NCBI GenBank assembly: GCA_963740835.1
Contig: CAVUFH010000002.1
Coordinates: forward strand, 186,001 to 250,000
Direction of reading: 5' to 3'
Length of the DNA: 64,000 nucleotides
From: CAVUFH01 sp963740835
GTDB taxonomy: Bacteria > Actinomycetota > Acidimicrobiia > IMCC26256 > PALSA-610
The notes beneath the pieces were generated by a model that saw only the letters and a program-made list of their open reading frames with translations, was not told the DNA's origin and did not search any database. Both the position numbers and the translations under genes were made by a program. Shown here one piece after another: positions 15,974 through 25,037 of the stretch; position 1 is the stretch's first letter; each line of letters begins with the position of its first letter.

Positions 15974-17227
15974 ATGGTGAAAGCGCTCGTGCACCCAGAG
16001 TGGGTGCGTCGCCTGAACCTGTTCGGTGACATCGCCGGCGATCCGCAGCACATCGTCGGTCTCGATCCCGAAGAGCTCCTCGCGGCGGCGCGCGCGAGCA
16101 CCGGCCTCACCGACACCGGTGAGGAGGAGTGGCCGGGTTGGGACGACACCTACCGGCGCCTGCTCACCTCCATCGACACCGAATCGCAGCTGCACCTGCT
16201 CGGCCGCGTGGTCACGCGCGGTGAGATGCTCCGCATCCTGCGCACGTGGTTGCGGCTGCAGGACGCGTGGACGCGTCCACCCGAGATCCGCGCCGTCCCC
16301 GTCGACGCCCCGCTGTTCGTCGTCGGCCCGCCCCGTTCGGGCACGACGATCCTCCTCGAGTTGCTCGCGCTGGATCCGAGCCTGCGCACGCCGCTCGCAT
16401 GGGAAGCGCTGGCGCCGCTGCCCGTTACCACCGGCGATGCCGCCACCGATCGCGCCCGGCGGCTCGAGCTCGCGGAATGTGAGCAGGAGTTCTGGTCCGA
16501 CATCCATCCCGAGTTCATGACGATGCACGAGCTCGCGAGCGACCTGCCGTGCGAGTGCTTGCACTTCCTCTCGCTGGACTGCGCCGGTCCGTACTGGTCG
16601 ATGCTCTACGACACGCCGAGCTTCACCGGCTGGCAGCTCGAGCACCTGGAGACGGTCGAGCGCGTGTACCGCCTCCACCGCCGGATGCTTCAGACGTTTC
16701 AGCTGGGGGACGAACCGCGGCGCTGGCTGCTGAAGTCGCCGGGACATCTGTCGACGCTGCCGCAGTTGTTCGCGGAATATCCCGATGCGCGCGTCGTCCA
16801 CACGCACCGCGACCCGCGGAAGTTCATCGCGTCGCTCGTGAGCCTGCTCGCGGTCCTGCGCTTCACGCGCAGCGATCACGTCGACGTCGCCGCGCTCGGC
16901 CCCATGCTGGAGCTGACGTACCAGATGTTCCTCGAGCAGGTGATCACACAACGTGACGACGGCACGATTCCCGACGAGCGCATCGTCGACAGTCACTTCC
17001 TCGAGCTCATGGCCAACCCGGTCGGCGCGTTGCACGGGCTCTACGAACAGCTCGAGCTCGCGTGGCCCGCAGGCCACGACCGGGCCGTCACCGACTACCT
17101 CGCGGCGAAGCCGAAGGGCAAGCACGGCGCGCACTCGTACACGTTCGCGGACGTCGGCCTCGACGAGGACCATGTGCGCGCGACGTTCGCGGGATACGTC
17201 GCGCACTACGGCATCACCGAGGAGTGA
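15974..17227 (+). CDS. Sulfotransferase-family protein
   Basis: This 417-residue protein matches the large PAPS-dependent sulfotransferase family common in Actinobacteria. The 5'-phosphosulfate loop is VVGPPRSGTTILLELLA (near residues 115-131) and the 3'-phosphate region is RWLLKSPGHLSTLPQLFAEY with ARVVHTHRDPRKF (near 255-285). The C-terminal YTFADVGLDEDHVRATFAGY is also conserved in the family. Such enzymes sulfate, or act on, hydroxylated lipids or small molecules. It heads a same-strand run with an ATP-grasp ligase, a ThuA-like protein and a hydrolase. The start is at ATG 15974, after a GGGGG tract. Confidence 0.88.
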   Translation: MVKALVHPEWVRRLNLFGDIAGDPQHIVGLDPEELLAAARASTGLTDTGEEEWPGWDDTYRRLLTSIDTESQLHLLGRVVTRGEMLRILRTWLRLQDAWTRPPEIRAVPVDAPLFVVGPPRSGTTILLELLALDPSLRTPLAWEALAPLPVTTGDAATDRARRLELAECEQEFWSDIHPEFMTMHELASDLPCECLHFLSLDCAGPYWSMLYDTPSFTGWQLEHLETVERVYRLHRRMLQTFQLGDEPRRWLLKSPGHLSTLPQLFAEYPDARVVHTHRDPRKFIASLVSLLAVLRFTRSDHVDVAALGPMLELTYQMFLEQVITQRDDGTIPDERIVDSHFLELMANPVGALHGLYEQLELAWPAGHDRAVTDYLAAKPKGKHGAHSYTFADVGLDEDHVRATFAGYVAHYGITEE

Positions 17228-17293
17228 TCGGTTCTCCGGCACGGTGCCCGGAAAATCGGCGCGGGTACGCCGACACGCTCGTACGCTCGTGCG

Positions 17294-18709
17294 ATGGAGC
17301 GGCATATCCGGTCGCCGCGCGTCGACGAGTTGCGCGGTCTCCTCGCGTCCGCGTTCGCCGGTCGGTTGGTCGTGCTCGCGGGAGGACCGGTCGCGGGCGC
17401 GACCGGGCGCGTCGCGAGCCTGCGCGCACTCGGCGCGCGGCGGTGTCTCGTGCTCGGTGCCGGACGCGGGACGGGCGCGCTCCCGATGTCGCCCGATGCA
17501 GACGTCGTGCAGTGGGACCTGCCTCCGGCGGCGGACGTCCCCGCATCGATGCGCGCCGAGGAGCGCCTCTTCGCGGAACCACCGCCACCGTTTCTCGATG
17601 CGCTCGCGCGCTTCGACCCGCGCCGTGACGCCCTCGTGCTGGCGCCACCATTCTCGGCGGTGTACGAGGTCGCGGGACGTGCCGCGTACGGCGGTCGCCG
17701 GCCGGAATGGGTCGCGCTCGAAGACAAGACCGCGGTCGACGAATTGCTGGCCGCAGCCGCGGTGCGAACCCCGCCGTACGAGATCGTCGCGGCCGAGGCC
17801 GGCGCGCTCGCCGCGGCCGCGGCCCGCCTCGACGCCGGCGCGGGCACCGTGTGGGCGGGCGACGCGCGCGACGGCTTCAACGGCGGCGGCGCCTACGTGC
17901 GTTGGGTCCACTCCGACGACACGGCCGATGCTGCGGAAGCGGCCGGGCACCTGACGCCGCGTTGCACGCGCGTGCGCGTCGCCCGATTCGTCGAGGGCAT
18001 CCCGTGCAGCATCCACGGTCTCGTCACCGACGACGGCGTCGCCGCGTTCCGTCCCGTCGAACTGATGACCCTGCGGAGTGCGCGCCCCCCGCGGTTGCGC
18101 TTCGCCGGGGCCGCGACGTTCTGGGATCCGCCCCCGGCCGACCGGGACGACATGCGCGACGCCGCGCGCCGGCTCGGCGAGGTGCTGCGCGAGCGCGTCG
18201 CTTTCCGCGGCGCGTTCACGATCGACGGGATCCTGTCGGCCGACGGCTGGGTCGCGACCGAGTGCAACCCGCGGTTCGGCGCCGGGCTGCACTACACGCG
18301 AACCGCGCTCCCGGACCTGCCCTTGGATCTGCTGCACCATGTCGTGATCGCCGGCGACGGTGGCGCGGTTCGCGCCACGGACCTGGAAGACCTCGTCGTC
18401 GGTGTCGCGGATGCGCGCCGGTCCGGCGCGACTTGGATCCCGAGCGCGGCGACGTGGCCCGACACCCGGTCGTTCGCGCTGCGCGGCGACGAACGCGGCT
18501 ACGTGACGGCGCGCGCGCCCGAGACCGTCGACGCAACGCTGTCGATCGGTCCGGGACCGATGGGCGGCTTCGTCCGGTGCGAATTCGCGGCGGCGCGCAC
18601 ACCGACCGGACCATCGACCGCGCCTCGCGCGGTCGCCGCACTCGCGTTCGCAACGGGGCACTGCGGTGCCGAGCTCCCTGCGTTGCACGCGCCGTCGGCG
18701 GTGCGCTGA
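17294..18709 (+). CDS. ATP-grasp domain ligase of unknown substrate
   Basis: A 471-residue ATP-grasp protein. The N-terminal ~110 residues form the Rossmann-like pre-domain. The ATP-grasp fold follows, with EDKTAVDELLAAAAVRTPPY (near 140), a Gly-rich loop DGFNGGGAYVRW (near 197), the base-binding strand VARFVEGIPCSIHG and the metal-binding WVATECNPRFGAGLHYTR (Glu-x-Asn). Family members join a carboxylate to an amine or thiol via an acyl phosphate. It lies 66 bp after the sulfotransferase and 27 bp before the ThuA-like gene, so I infer a biosynthetic unit. No carrier or peptide substrate is identified. Confidence 0.82.
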   Translation: MERHIRSPRVDELRGLLASAFAGRLVVLAGGPVAGATGRVASLRALGARRCLVLGAGRGTGALPMSPDADVVQWDLPPAADVPASMRAEERLFAEPPPPFLDALARFDPRRDALVLAPPFSAVYEVAGRAAYGGRRPEWVALEDKTAVDELLAAAAVRTPPYEIVAAEAGALAAAAARLDAGAGTVWAGDARDGFNGGGAYVRWVHSDDTADAAEAAGHLTPRCTRVRVARFVEGIPCSIHGLVTDDGVAAFRPVELMTLRSARPPRLRFAGAATFWDPPPADRDDMRDAARRLGEVLRERVAFRGAFTIDGILSADGWVATECNPRFGAGLHYTRTALPDLPLDLLHHVVIAGDGGAVRATDLEDLVVGVADARRSGATWIPSAATWPDTRSFALRGDERGYVTARAPETVDATLSIGPGPMGGFVRCEFAAARTPTGPSTAPRAVAALAFATGHCGAELPALHAPSAVR

Positions 18710-18736
18710 ACGCACACGCACTACCGTTGCGCGCCC

Positions 18737-19432
18737 ATGGGTGCCACGCTGCTCTTCGTCACGCAGGTCGCGCCGTACGTCGACGGACCGGCGGGCGTGC
18801 ACGGAGTGCTCGACCAGGCCGCCGTCGGCGTCGCGCAGATCGCGGAGATGCACGGATTGACGGCGGGGCGGATCGACGATGTACGCGCACTCACGACCAA
18901 CGACCTGCAAGAAGCACGCGCGATCGCGCTGTTCACGATCGGCGAGACGCCGTGGAGCGGTGCCCAGCGTACGACCATCCTCGATCGTGTCCGGCGCGGC
19001 GACCTGTCGGTGCTCTCGATCCATTCGGCGACCGACTCGTGCTACGGCTGGAGCGAGTACGGCGCGCTCGTCGGCGCCCGGTTCGACGGACATCCGTGGA
19101 CGCAGACGTTCACCGCGGACGTGTGTGACGTCTCCCATCCGGCGTGCGCGCACCTCGGCGACGCGTGGCAGTGGCACGACGAGGTGTACCAGTTCCGCGA
19201 TCTCCGCCCGGACGCGCACGTGCTCCTCCGGGTGCGCGAAGGTGAGCTCGACCTCGCCGCCGCCGGCGCGCGGCCACCGGAGTTCGGCTACCCGCTTGCG
19301 TGGTGCTTCCGCGAAGGCGCGGGTGCGGTGTTCTCGAGCAGTCTCGGTCACTTCCCCGGCGCGTGGGAGTCACCCGCGTACCTGCGCCACCTCGCGGGCG
19401 GGCTCGCGTGGGCGCTCGACCCGACCTCGTGA
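18737..19432 (+). CDS. ThuA-like (trehalose utilisation) domain protein
   Basis: A 231-residue protein with the class I glutamine amidotransferase-like fold of ThuA. Recognisable parts are VLSIHSATDSCYGWSEYGAL (near 93-112), ARFDGHPWTQTF, then HPACAHLGDAWQWHDEVYQF, where the His and Glu around DEVYQF are typical, and the end PLAWCFREGAGAVFSSSLGH. ThuA is involved in sugar oxidation, but many relatives have no known reaction. Its stop codon overlaps the GTG of the hydrolase gene (GTGA), so the two are translationally coupled. Confidence 0.85.
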   Translation: MGATLLFVTQVAPYVDGPAGVHGVLDQAAVGVAQIAEMHGLTAGRIDDVRALTTNDLQEARAIALFTIGETPWSGAQRTTILDRVRRGDLSVLSIHSATDSCYGWSEYGALVGARFDGHPWTQTFTADVCDVSHPACAHLGDAWQWHDEVYQFRDLRPDAHVLLRVREGELDLAAAGARPPEFGYPLAWCFREGAGAVFSSSLGHFPGAWESPAYLRHLAGGLAWALDPTS

Positions 19433-20454
19433 CCCGCCGCCGCAATTTCTCCGACTGGGCGTACTGGCGGCTGCACCTCGACACGATCACGGCCACCAAT
19501 CCTTTCCCGGTCGATCCGGAGGAGTTCGAGCAGTGGCGGGCGCGCACGGACGCGTTCGTGCGCGCGCTGCTCGGGCCCGTTCCCGACCCGGTTCCACTCG
19601 ACATCGAGACGACTGACTCAGTGGACTGCGGCCCGTACCGCCGCGACCGCATCGTCTTCGACACCGAGCGCACGATGTCGGTGCCGGCGTACCTGCTCGT
19701 GCCGCACGCGCGCGACGCGCCCGGACCCGCCGTGCTCGCGATCCACGGCCACGGGCCGGGCAAGGACCTGGTGTGCGGCGTCGTGCCGGGAGGTGCGGGT
19801 GACGACTACGCCGATCAGCTCGCACGCGCCGGCTACGTCGTGCTCGCCCCGGACCTCCGCGGCTTCGGCGAACGGGCCGACTTCATGCCCGACGAGAAGT
19901 ACCACTGCGACTGGAACCTGGTGTGCGCCACGATGGCGGGCGTCGTGCCGCTCGAGCGCAACCTCTGGGACCTCGGTCGGGCCCTCGACGTGCTGGCCGC
20001 GCACCCGCTCGTCGACGCCGGGCGGATCGCGGCCGCCGGGCTCTCCTACGGAGGGACGTGCACGCTCTTCCTCGCCGCGCTCGACGATCGGGTCGCCGCG
20101 GCGGTCGTTTCCGGCTACTTCTCGTCCTGGCAGGCCGCCCACACGGTTCCCTGGAACATGTGCGGCTCCCAGGTGCTGCCGGGGATGCTCGGGTCGCTCG
20201 AGCACGTCGACGTCGCGGCCCTCTGCTCGCCCCGGCCGCTGCTCGTCGAGACGGGCATCGACGATCCGATCTTCCCCGTGGCCGCCGCGACCGCGTCCGT
20301 GGCCGCGCTCCGGCCCCTGTACGAGCGGCTCGGCGCGCCCGCGTCGGCCCTGGTCCACGACGTGTTCGCGGGCGAGCACCGGTGGCACGGCGCCGAGGTC
20401 GGGATGTTCCTCGCCGGCGCCCTCGGAGCGGTTCCGGGCGATTCGGCGAAATAG
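19429..20454 (+). CDS. Alpha/beta hydrolase (acetyl-xylan-esterase / dienelactone-hydrolase-like)
   Basis: A 341-residue hydrolase starting at a coupled GTG. The oxyanion region is VLAIHGHGPGKD (near 115). The nucleophile elbow is AAGLSYGGTCTLFLAALDDR (Ser near 208), the acid is in ETGIDDPIFP (near 275) and the His is in FAGEHRWHG (near 322). The segment ADQLARAGYVVLAPDLRGFG is the family's conserved D-x-R-G-x-G loop. The fold and motifs suit esterases that act on acyl sugars or small lactones. Its coupling to the ThuA-like gene and the upstream ligase suggests that it removes or transfers an acyl group in the same pathway; that is inference. Confidence 0.87.
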   Translation: MTRRRNFSDWAYWRLHLDTITATNPFPVDPEEFEQWRARTDAFVRALLGPVPDPVPLDIETTDSVDCGPYRRDRIVFDTERTMSVPAYLLVPHARDAPGPAVLAIHGHGPGKDLVCGVVPGGAGDDYADQLARAGYVVLAPDLRGFGERADFMPDEKYHCDWNLVCATMAGVVPLERNLWDLGRALDVLAAHPLVDAGRIAAAGLSYGGTCTLFLAALDDRVAAAVVSGYFSSWQAAHTVPWNMCGSQVLPGMLGSLEHVDVAALCSPRPLLVETGIDDPIFPVAAATASVAALRPLYERLGAPASALVHDVFAGEHRWHGAEVGMFLAGALGAVPGDSAK

Positions 20455-20524
20455 GGCAGCTTCCCGATGTGGGCACCGGGCCTTAGGCGGATCTTGGGTG
20501 ATGGAACACACCCAGGAGCTGACC

Positions 20525-20665
20525 ATGTACGGCTACAACCCCCTCGCAATCAACCAACTCGCCCAGGCCCGGCTCACCCAGGCCCGCCGCGACGGCACCG
20601 GCGGCCGGGAAGTCCGGCGCCTGCGCCGGGCCGCCCGCCGGCAAAACCGGTCCGCCGAGCACTGA
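20525..20665 (+). CDS. Small basic protein, 46 residues
   Basis: The product is MYGYNPLAINQLAQARLTQA followed by an Arg-rich tail (RRLRRAARRQN). AGGAGC lies eight bases before the ATG at 20525, a better site than for an in-frame ATG at 20501. A helix with LAxAR spacing followed by a basic helix suggests a nucleic-acid- or membrane-associated peptide. A similar head is seen in the small gene ending at 14312. It sits directly ahead of the giant LuxR regulator gene, and its function is unknown. Confidence 0.6.
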   Translation: MYGYNPLAINQLAQARLTQARRDGTGGREVRRLRRAARRQNRSAEH

Positions 20666-20686
20666 GGAATTGGCACAATCGACAAT

Positions 20687-23593
20687 GTGGCAACGCGCGT
20701 TTCGAGCCCTCGGCTCATCGGCCGGCAATCCGAGCTCGACGTCCTCGTCGCGGCCTTCAAGGCCGCGGCGACCGAGGAGCGCGCGTCCACCTACCTGATC
20801 GGCGGTGAAGCCGGGGTCGGCAAGACCCGGCTCGTCGCCGAGCTCGCCGCCCGGGTGGAGGAAGCCGGCGGCCTGGTCGCCTCGGGCTCGTGCCTCGAGT
20901 TCGTGCACCGGGCACTGCCGTTCGGACCGATCGTGCAGGCGCTCCGCGACGTACACCGGCACCTCGATCCCGCGCTCCAAGCCGCCGTGGTCGGCGACGC
21001 CGAACCCGCGCTGGCCCGGCTTCTCCCCGAGTTGGACCACCGCGGCGACGACGCCGGCGACGGCGGGGCGGCGCTGTTCGAGCACCTGCTCGGCACGATC
21101 ATCCGCCTCGGCGACCGCATCCCGACCCTGCTCCTCCTCGAGGACCTGCACTGGGCGGATCACTCGACCCGCGACTTCCTCGTGTTCCTCGCCCGCAACC
21201 TGCGCGACGCGCGCGTGCTCGTCGTGGGGACGTTCCGGACCGATGACCTCCACCGGCGGCACCCACTGCGGCCGGTGCTCGCCGAGCTCGAGCGCTCCGG
21301 CGCGGTCACGCGCATCGATTTGCCCCGCCTCGACCGCGACGAAGTCGCGGAGCTGATCGCGGCAATCCGCGGCGACGTGCCGGAGCCGGCCGTCGTCGCG
21401 CGCACGTTCGAACGCTCGGACGGCAACGCGTTCTTCGCCGAGGAACTCCTCGCCGCGGAGGAGTTGTGCGCGGACACGCTGCCCGAATCGTTGCGCGACA
21501 TCGTGCTCGCGCGCGTCGACGCGCTCTCCGAACCCGCGCAGCGCGCGCTCCGAGTCCTCTCGGTCATCGGTCGGTCCGCCGACTACCGGCTCGTGACCGC
21601 CGTCGCCGACATCCCGGAGGCCGAGCTGAACGAGGGGCTCCGCGACGCGGTTGCGCACCAAGTGCTCGTTGCCGAGCCCGATGGCCTCGCGTACCGGTTC
21701 CGCCACGCGCTCGTCTACGAAGCGATATACGAGGATCTCCTCCCGAGCGAACGGGTTCGGCTCCATGTCGCGATCGCCGACCAGCTCGAGCGCGAACCCG
21801 ATTGGTACGACGGTGACGCGACGGAGTTGGCGAGCGAGCTCGTGTGTCACTGGACCTCGGCCCACGACCAGCGGCGGGCGCTACCGGCCACGTTGGAGGC
21901 CGCCCGCTCGGCCGAGCAGATGTACGCGTATCCCGAGGCGCTGCAGCACACCGAGGCCGCACTGACGTTGTGGGGGCAGGTCACGGATGCGCCCGCGCTC
22001 ACCGGTATGACCCACGTCCGCCTGCTCCGGCACGCGGGCGATATCGCGCAGATGTCGGGCCGCTTCGACCGCGCCGTCGCCTACATCCGCGAGGCGGTGG
22101 ACGAAGTCGACCCCCACACCGACCCGGTGGAAGCCGGCCTCGCGCACGAGCGGCTCGGGCGTTTCTTGTGGCAGGTCAACCGGCCCGCCGAGGAGTACCT
22201 CGTCGAGAACTTCAAAGCGGTGGAGCTGATCCCGGCGGTTCCGCCGACGGTCGAACGCGCGCGTGTGCTCGCGACGCTCGGGCAGCAGCTGATGCTGGCC
22301 GGCCGGAACACGGAGTCGATCGATATCTGCTGGCAGGCGATCGATGTCGCGCAGCAGTTGGGTGCGCGGATCGAGGAAGGGCACGCTCGTAACACGCTGG
22401 GCACCGCGCTTGGAGGGATCGGTCGCTTCGAGGACGGCCGGGTCGAGCTCGAGCGCGCGCGCGACATCGCGCTCGAGACCGGTTCCTGGGACGACGTCGC
22501 GCGCGCCGCGGTGAACCTCGGTGCCAACCTGCAGGCGTCCGGGCGGTGGGAAGCTGCGCTCGACCTGTCCTTGGAAGGCGCGGAGATCGCGCGCCGGCAC
22601 GGGCTCGACCGCGCGTGCGGTGGCTTCCTGCGGTTCAACGCCGCGGACTCCCTGTACGAGCTCGGCCGGTGGGACGAGATGGAGGAACAGATCCGCGAGG
22701 CCGACGCGATCGATGTCGAAGGCGTCGACCGCATGCGATCGCGACTCAGCTACGCGATCGTCTACGCCGGCGTCGGCCGCTACGACGACGCGCGGGAGCA
22801 CCTCGCGCTCGCGCGCGGGTTGCGCACGCCGAACGACAATTCGTGGCTCCTCGAGTACGCGGTCGTCGACGCACGGATTCACGCGTGGTCCGGTGACGAG
22901 GCGGGCGCGCTCGAGATCGCGCGGCGCGAGATCGATTCGACCTTCGTGCTCAGCGCGTGCTCGGACTCCGGCCCGATGCTCATGATGATCGGCGCGTCGG
23001 TCGCGCCCGACGCCGCCACTGCGGCCGAGTTCGCGAGCGCGCTCGAGCGCTGGATCGCGGAACGCCGCTGGAGCGGCGGGACGCCCGGAGACGTGACGCT
23101 GATCCAGGCCCAGCTGGATGCCGAACAGCACCGCGACGATCCCGACCGGTGGCAGGCGGTGGCGAACGCATGGGACCGGATCGGCCGGATCCCGCACGCC
23201 GCGTACGGGCGTCTACGGGAAGCGGAAGCACACCTGACCACGGGCGATCGCGGCGCGGCCGAGGCGGCGCTCCAGGACGCGGATGCGATGGCGACGCGCA
23301 TGGGCTTCGCGTGGCTGTCCGAGCGCACGGCCGTGCTCGCCCGCGCCCACAGCTTGGATCTCGGCGTGGCTCTGGTGCCGGCAACGCCCGCCGAACAGGC
23401 CGGGCTCACGGCGCGCGAGCGCGAGGTGCTCGAGCTCCTCTCGGAAGGTCGCACCAACCGGCAGATCGGCGAGGTCTTGTTCATCTCGACGAAGACGGCG
23501 AGCGTGCACGTCTCGAACATCCTCGCCAAGCTGCAGGTCGCGAACCGGGGCGAAGCCGCCGCGACCGCGCGCCGCCTCGGCCTCGTCGCCTGA
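20687..23593 (+). CDS. Large LuxR-family regulator with AAA/NACHT-like ATPase and TPRs
   Basis: This 968-residue protein is a MalT/LAL-type regulator. The N-terminal ATPase has Walker A (YLIGGEAGVGKTRLVAEL, residues ~36-53), Walker B (LLLEDLHWADHSTRDFLVF) and sensor-like RFRHALVYEAIYEDLLP. A long helical TPR region (~380-860) follows. The C-terminal HTH (AGLTAREREVLELLSEGRTN ... ISTKTASVHVSNILAKLQV) binds DNA. Such proteins act as ligand-activated switches that hydrolyse ATP and recruit RNA polymerase. GTG 20687 is the start. The next genes encode GH4 enzymes and may be targets, which is inference from position only. Confidence 0.93.
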   Translation: MATRVSSPRLIGRQSELDVLVAAFKAAATEERASTYLIGGEAGVGKTRLVAELAARVEEAGGLVASGSCLEFVHRALPFGPIVQALRDVHRHLDPALQAAVVGDAEPALARLLPELDHRGDDAGDGGAALFEHLLGTIIRLGDRIPTLLLLEDLHWADHSTRDFLVFLARNLRDARVLVVGTFRTDDLHRRHPLRPVLAELERSGAVTRIDLPRLDRDEVAELIAAIRGDVPEPAVVARTFERSDGNAFFAEELLAAEELCADTLPESLRDIVLARVDALSEPAQRALRVLSVIGRSADYRLVTAVADIPEAELNEGLRDAVAHQVLVAEPDGLAYRFRHALVYEAIYEDLLPSERVRLHVAIADQLEREPDWYDGDATELASELVCHWTSAHDQRRALPATLEAARSAEQMYAYPEALQHTEAALTLWGQVTDAPALTGMTHVRLLRHAGDIAQMSGRFDRAVAYIREAVDEVDPHTDPVEAGLAHERLGRFLWQVNRPAEEYLVENFKAVELIPAVPPTVERARVLATLGQQLMLAGRNTESIDICWQAIDVAQQLGARIEEGHARNTLGTALGGIGRFEDGRVELERARDIALETGSWDDVARAAVNLGANLQASGRWEAALDLSLEGAEIARRHGLDRACGGFLRFNAADSLYELGRWDEMEEQIREADAIDVEGVDRMRSRLSYAIVYAGVGRYDDAREHLALARGLRTPNDNSWLLEYAVVDARIHAWSGDEAGALEIARREIDSTFVLSACSDSGPMLMMIGASVAPDAATAAEFASALERWIAERRWSGGTPGDVTLIQAQLDAEQHRDDPDRWQAVANAWDRIGRIPHAAYGRLREAEAHLTTGDRGAAEAALQDADAMATRMGFAWLSERTAVLARAHSLDLGVALVPATPAEQAGLTAREREVLELLSEGRTNRQIGEVLFISTKTASVHVSNILAKLQVANRGEAAATARRLGLVA

Positions 23594-23621
23594 GTGATCG
23601 CGGCTCGTTAACCTTCGGCGC

Positions 23622-24992
23622 GTGACACCGCGCGTCGTGGTCGTGGGTGGCGGGAGCTACCACTGGTCGCCGAGCCTGCTGACCGACTTCGCGAACACGG
23701 AGTCGTTGCACGGGACCGAGTTCGTCCTCCACGACCTCGACAACGAGCAGGCAATGCTCATGGCCGAACTCGGAAACGAGATCGCGCGCCGGCGCGACAT
23801 CGCGATGACGGTGCGGGCCGAGCCCGACCGGCGCAAAGCGCTCGCGGACGCCGACTTCGTCGTGACCGCCTTCTCGGTCGGCGGTTTCGACAGCATGCGC
23901 CACGATCTCGAGATCCCCGAGCGGTACGGCGTGGTCCAGCCGATCGGCGACAGCGTGGGCCCGGGCGGCATCAGCCGGGCACTCCGGAGCATCCCGGTAC
24001 TCCTCGACATCGCGCGCGACGTCGAGGACGTCGCACCTGACGCGTTCCTCCTGAACGTCACCAACCCGCTCACCGCGCTGTGCCGCGCCGTGACCCGCGA
24101 GACCGGTTGTCGCACCGTCGGCCTCTGCAACGAGTGGGTGTCGACCACTTTCGCTCTGAGCCTCGCGTTCGACTCCGGCATGCACGAGATCGACGCGGTC
24201 CTCGGCGGCGTCAACCACTTCCCGCTCGCGACATCGATGACGGTGCGCGGCGAGGATGCGTTCGCGCGCTTGCGTGCGCTCCTCGACGACGTCGGCGGCG
24301 TGCAGACCACCGGCCTCTGGATGGATCCGCCCGACCGTATGGAGTGGGTGCGGGCCGGCGCGACTTGGACGAAGGGTGACGTGCTCGCGAACAACGCCGC
24401 GCGCATGGAGCTCTTCCGCCGCTTCGGTGTGTTCACGTGCTCGGGCGACCACCACGCCACGGAGTTCGTGCCCGGCTTTGTGCACGCGCGGAACGAATAC
24501 GGCAAGACGTGGAAGGTCCACGTGTACCGCCTGGCGAAGCACATGGCCGACGCGGCCGACGACGTCGCGAACTACGAGGCACTCCGCGACGCCGACGACG
24601 TGCCGCCCTGGCCGTCGGGCGAGCTGGTCGCGCCGCTCGTCGATGCGACTGTCACCGGGACGGCGCGGCGCCTCCCCGTCAACATCCCGAACGCGGGCAA
24701 TGTCACCAACCTGCCCGACGGCGCCGTGGTCGAGATCATGGGTGTGGTCGACGGCTCCGGTGTGCGCGGACGCGACCAGACCACCGTGCCCGGCGTGATG
24801 GGTGAGTGGCTGCGACGCGTCCACGCGTCGCAGGAGCTGACCGTCGAGGCCGCGCTCGGCGGCGACCGCACGCTCGCGCTCGAGGCCATGCTGCTCGACC
24901 CGATGTGCAGCGGACTCGCCTACGACGATGTCGTCGCGATGACCGACGAGCTCATCACCGCGACCGCGCGCTGGTTGCCGCAGTTCGCGTAG
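23622..24992 (+). CDS. Glycoside hydrolase family 4 enzyme (NAD-dependent), copy 1
   Basis: A 456-residue GH4 protein. The N-terminal NAD-binding loop is VVVVGGGSYHWSPSLLTDFA. Family segments include VTAFSVGGFDSMRHDLEIP, VGPGGISRALRSIPVLLDIA and LLNVTNPLTALCRAVTRETG, then GVNHFPLA. GH4 enzymes cleave glycosides by an oxidation-elimination mechanism needing NAD+ and Mn2+. The metal Cys lies in TVGLCNEW and the His in GGVNHF. The usual GLCH motif here reads GLCN, unlike the paralogue at 27339. The two proteins align over their full length, so they arose by duplication. No PTS or transporter sits beside it. Confidence 0.9.
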   Translation: MTPRVVVVGGGSYHWSPSLLTDFANTESLHGTEFVLHDLDNEQAMLMAELGNEIARRRDIAMTVRAEPDRRKALADADFVVTAFSVGGFDSMRHDLEIPERYGVVQPIGDSVGPGGISRALRSIPVLLDIARDVEDVAPDAFLLNVTNPLTALCRAVTRETGCRTVGLCNEWVSTTFALSLAFDSGMHEIDAVLGGVNHFPLATSMTVRGEDAFARLRALLDDVGGVQTTGLWMDPPDRMEWVRAGATWTKGDVLANNAARMELFRRFGVFTCSGDHHATEFVPGFVHARNEYGKTWKVHVYRLAKHMADAADDVANYEALRDADDVPPWPSGELVAPLVDATVTGTARRLPVNIPNAGNVTNLPDGAVVEIMGVVDGSGVRGRDQTTVPGVMGEWLRRVHASQELTVEAALGGDRTLALEAMLLDPMCSGLAYDDVVAMTDELITATARWLPQFA

Positions 24993-25037
24993 GACCGCGG
25001 CGCCACCGGATCGGTCGGGCCAAAACTTGGAGGCGGC

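Noticed and set aside
15803..19351. A very long open frame on the minus strand (over 1,100 codons).
   Set aside because: It runs antisense to the sulfotransferase, ATP-grasp and ThuA genes, whose proteins have clear motifs. Its translation is Arg/Ala/His-rich with no recognisable domain, as expected for antisense frames at this GC content.
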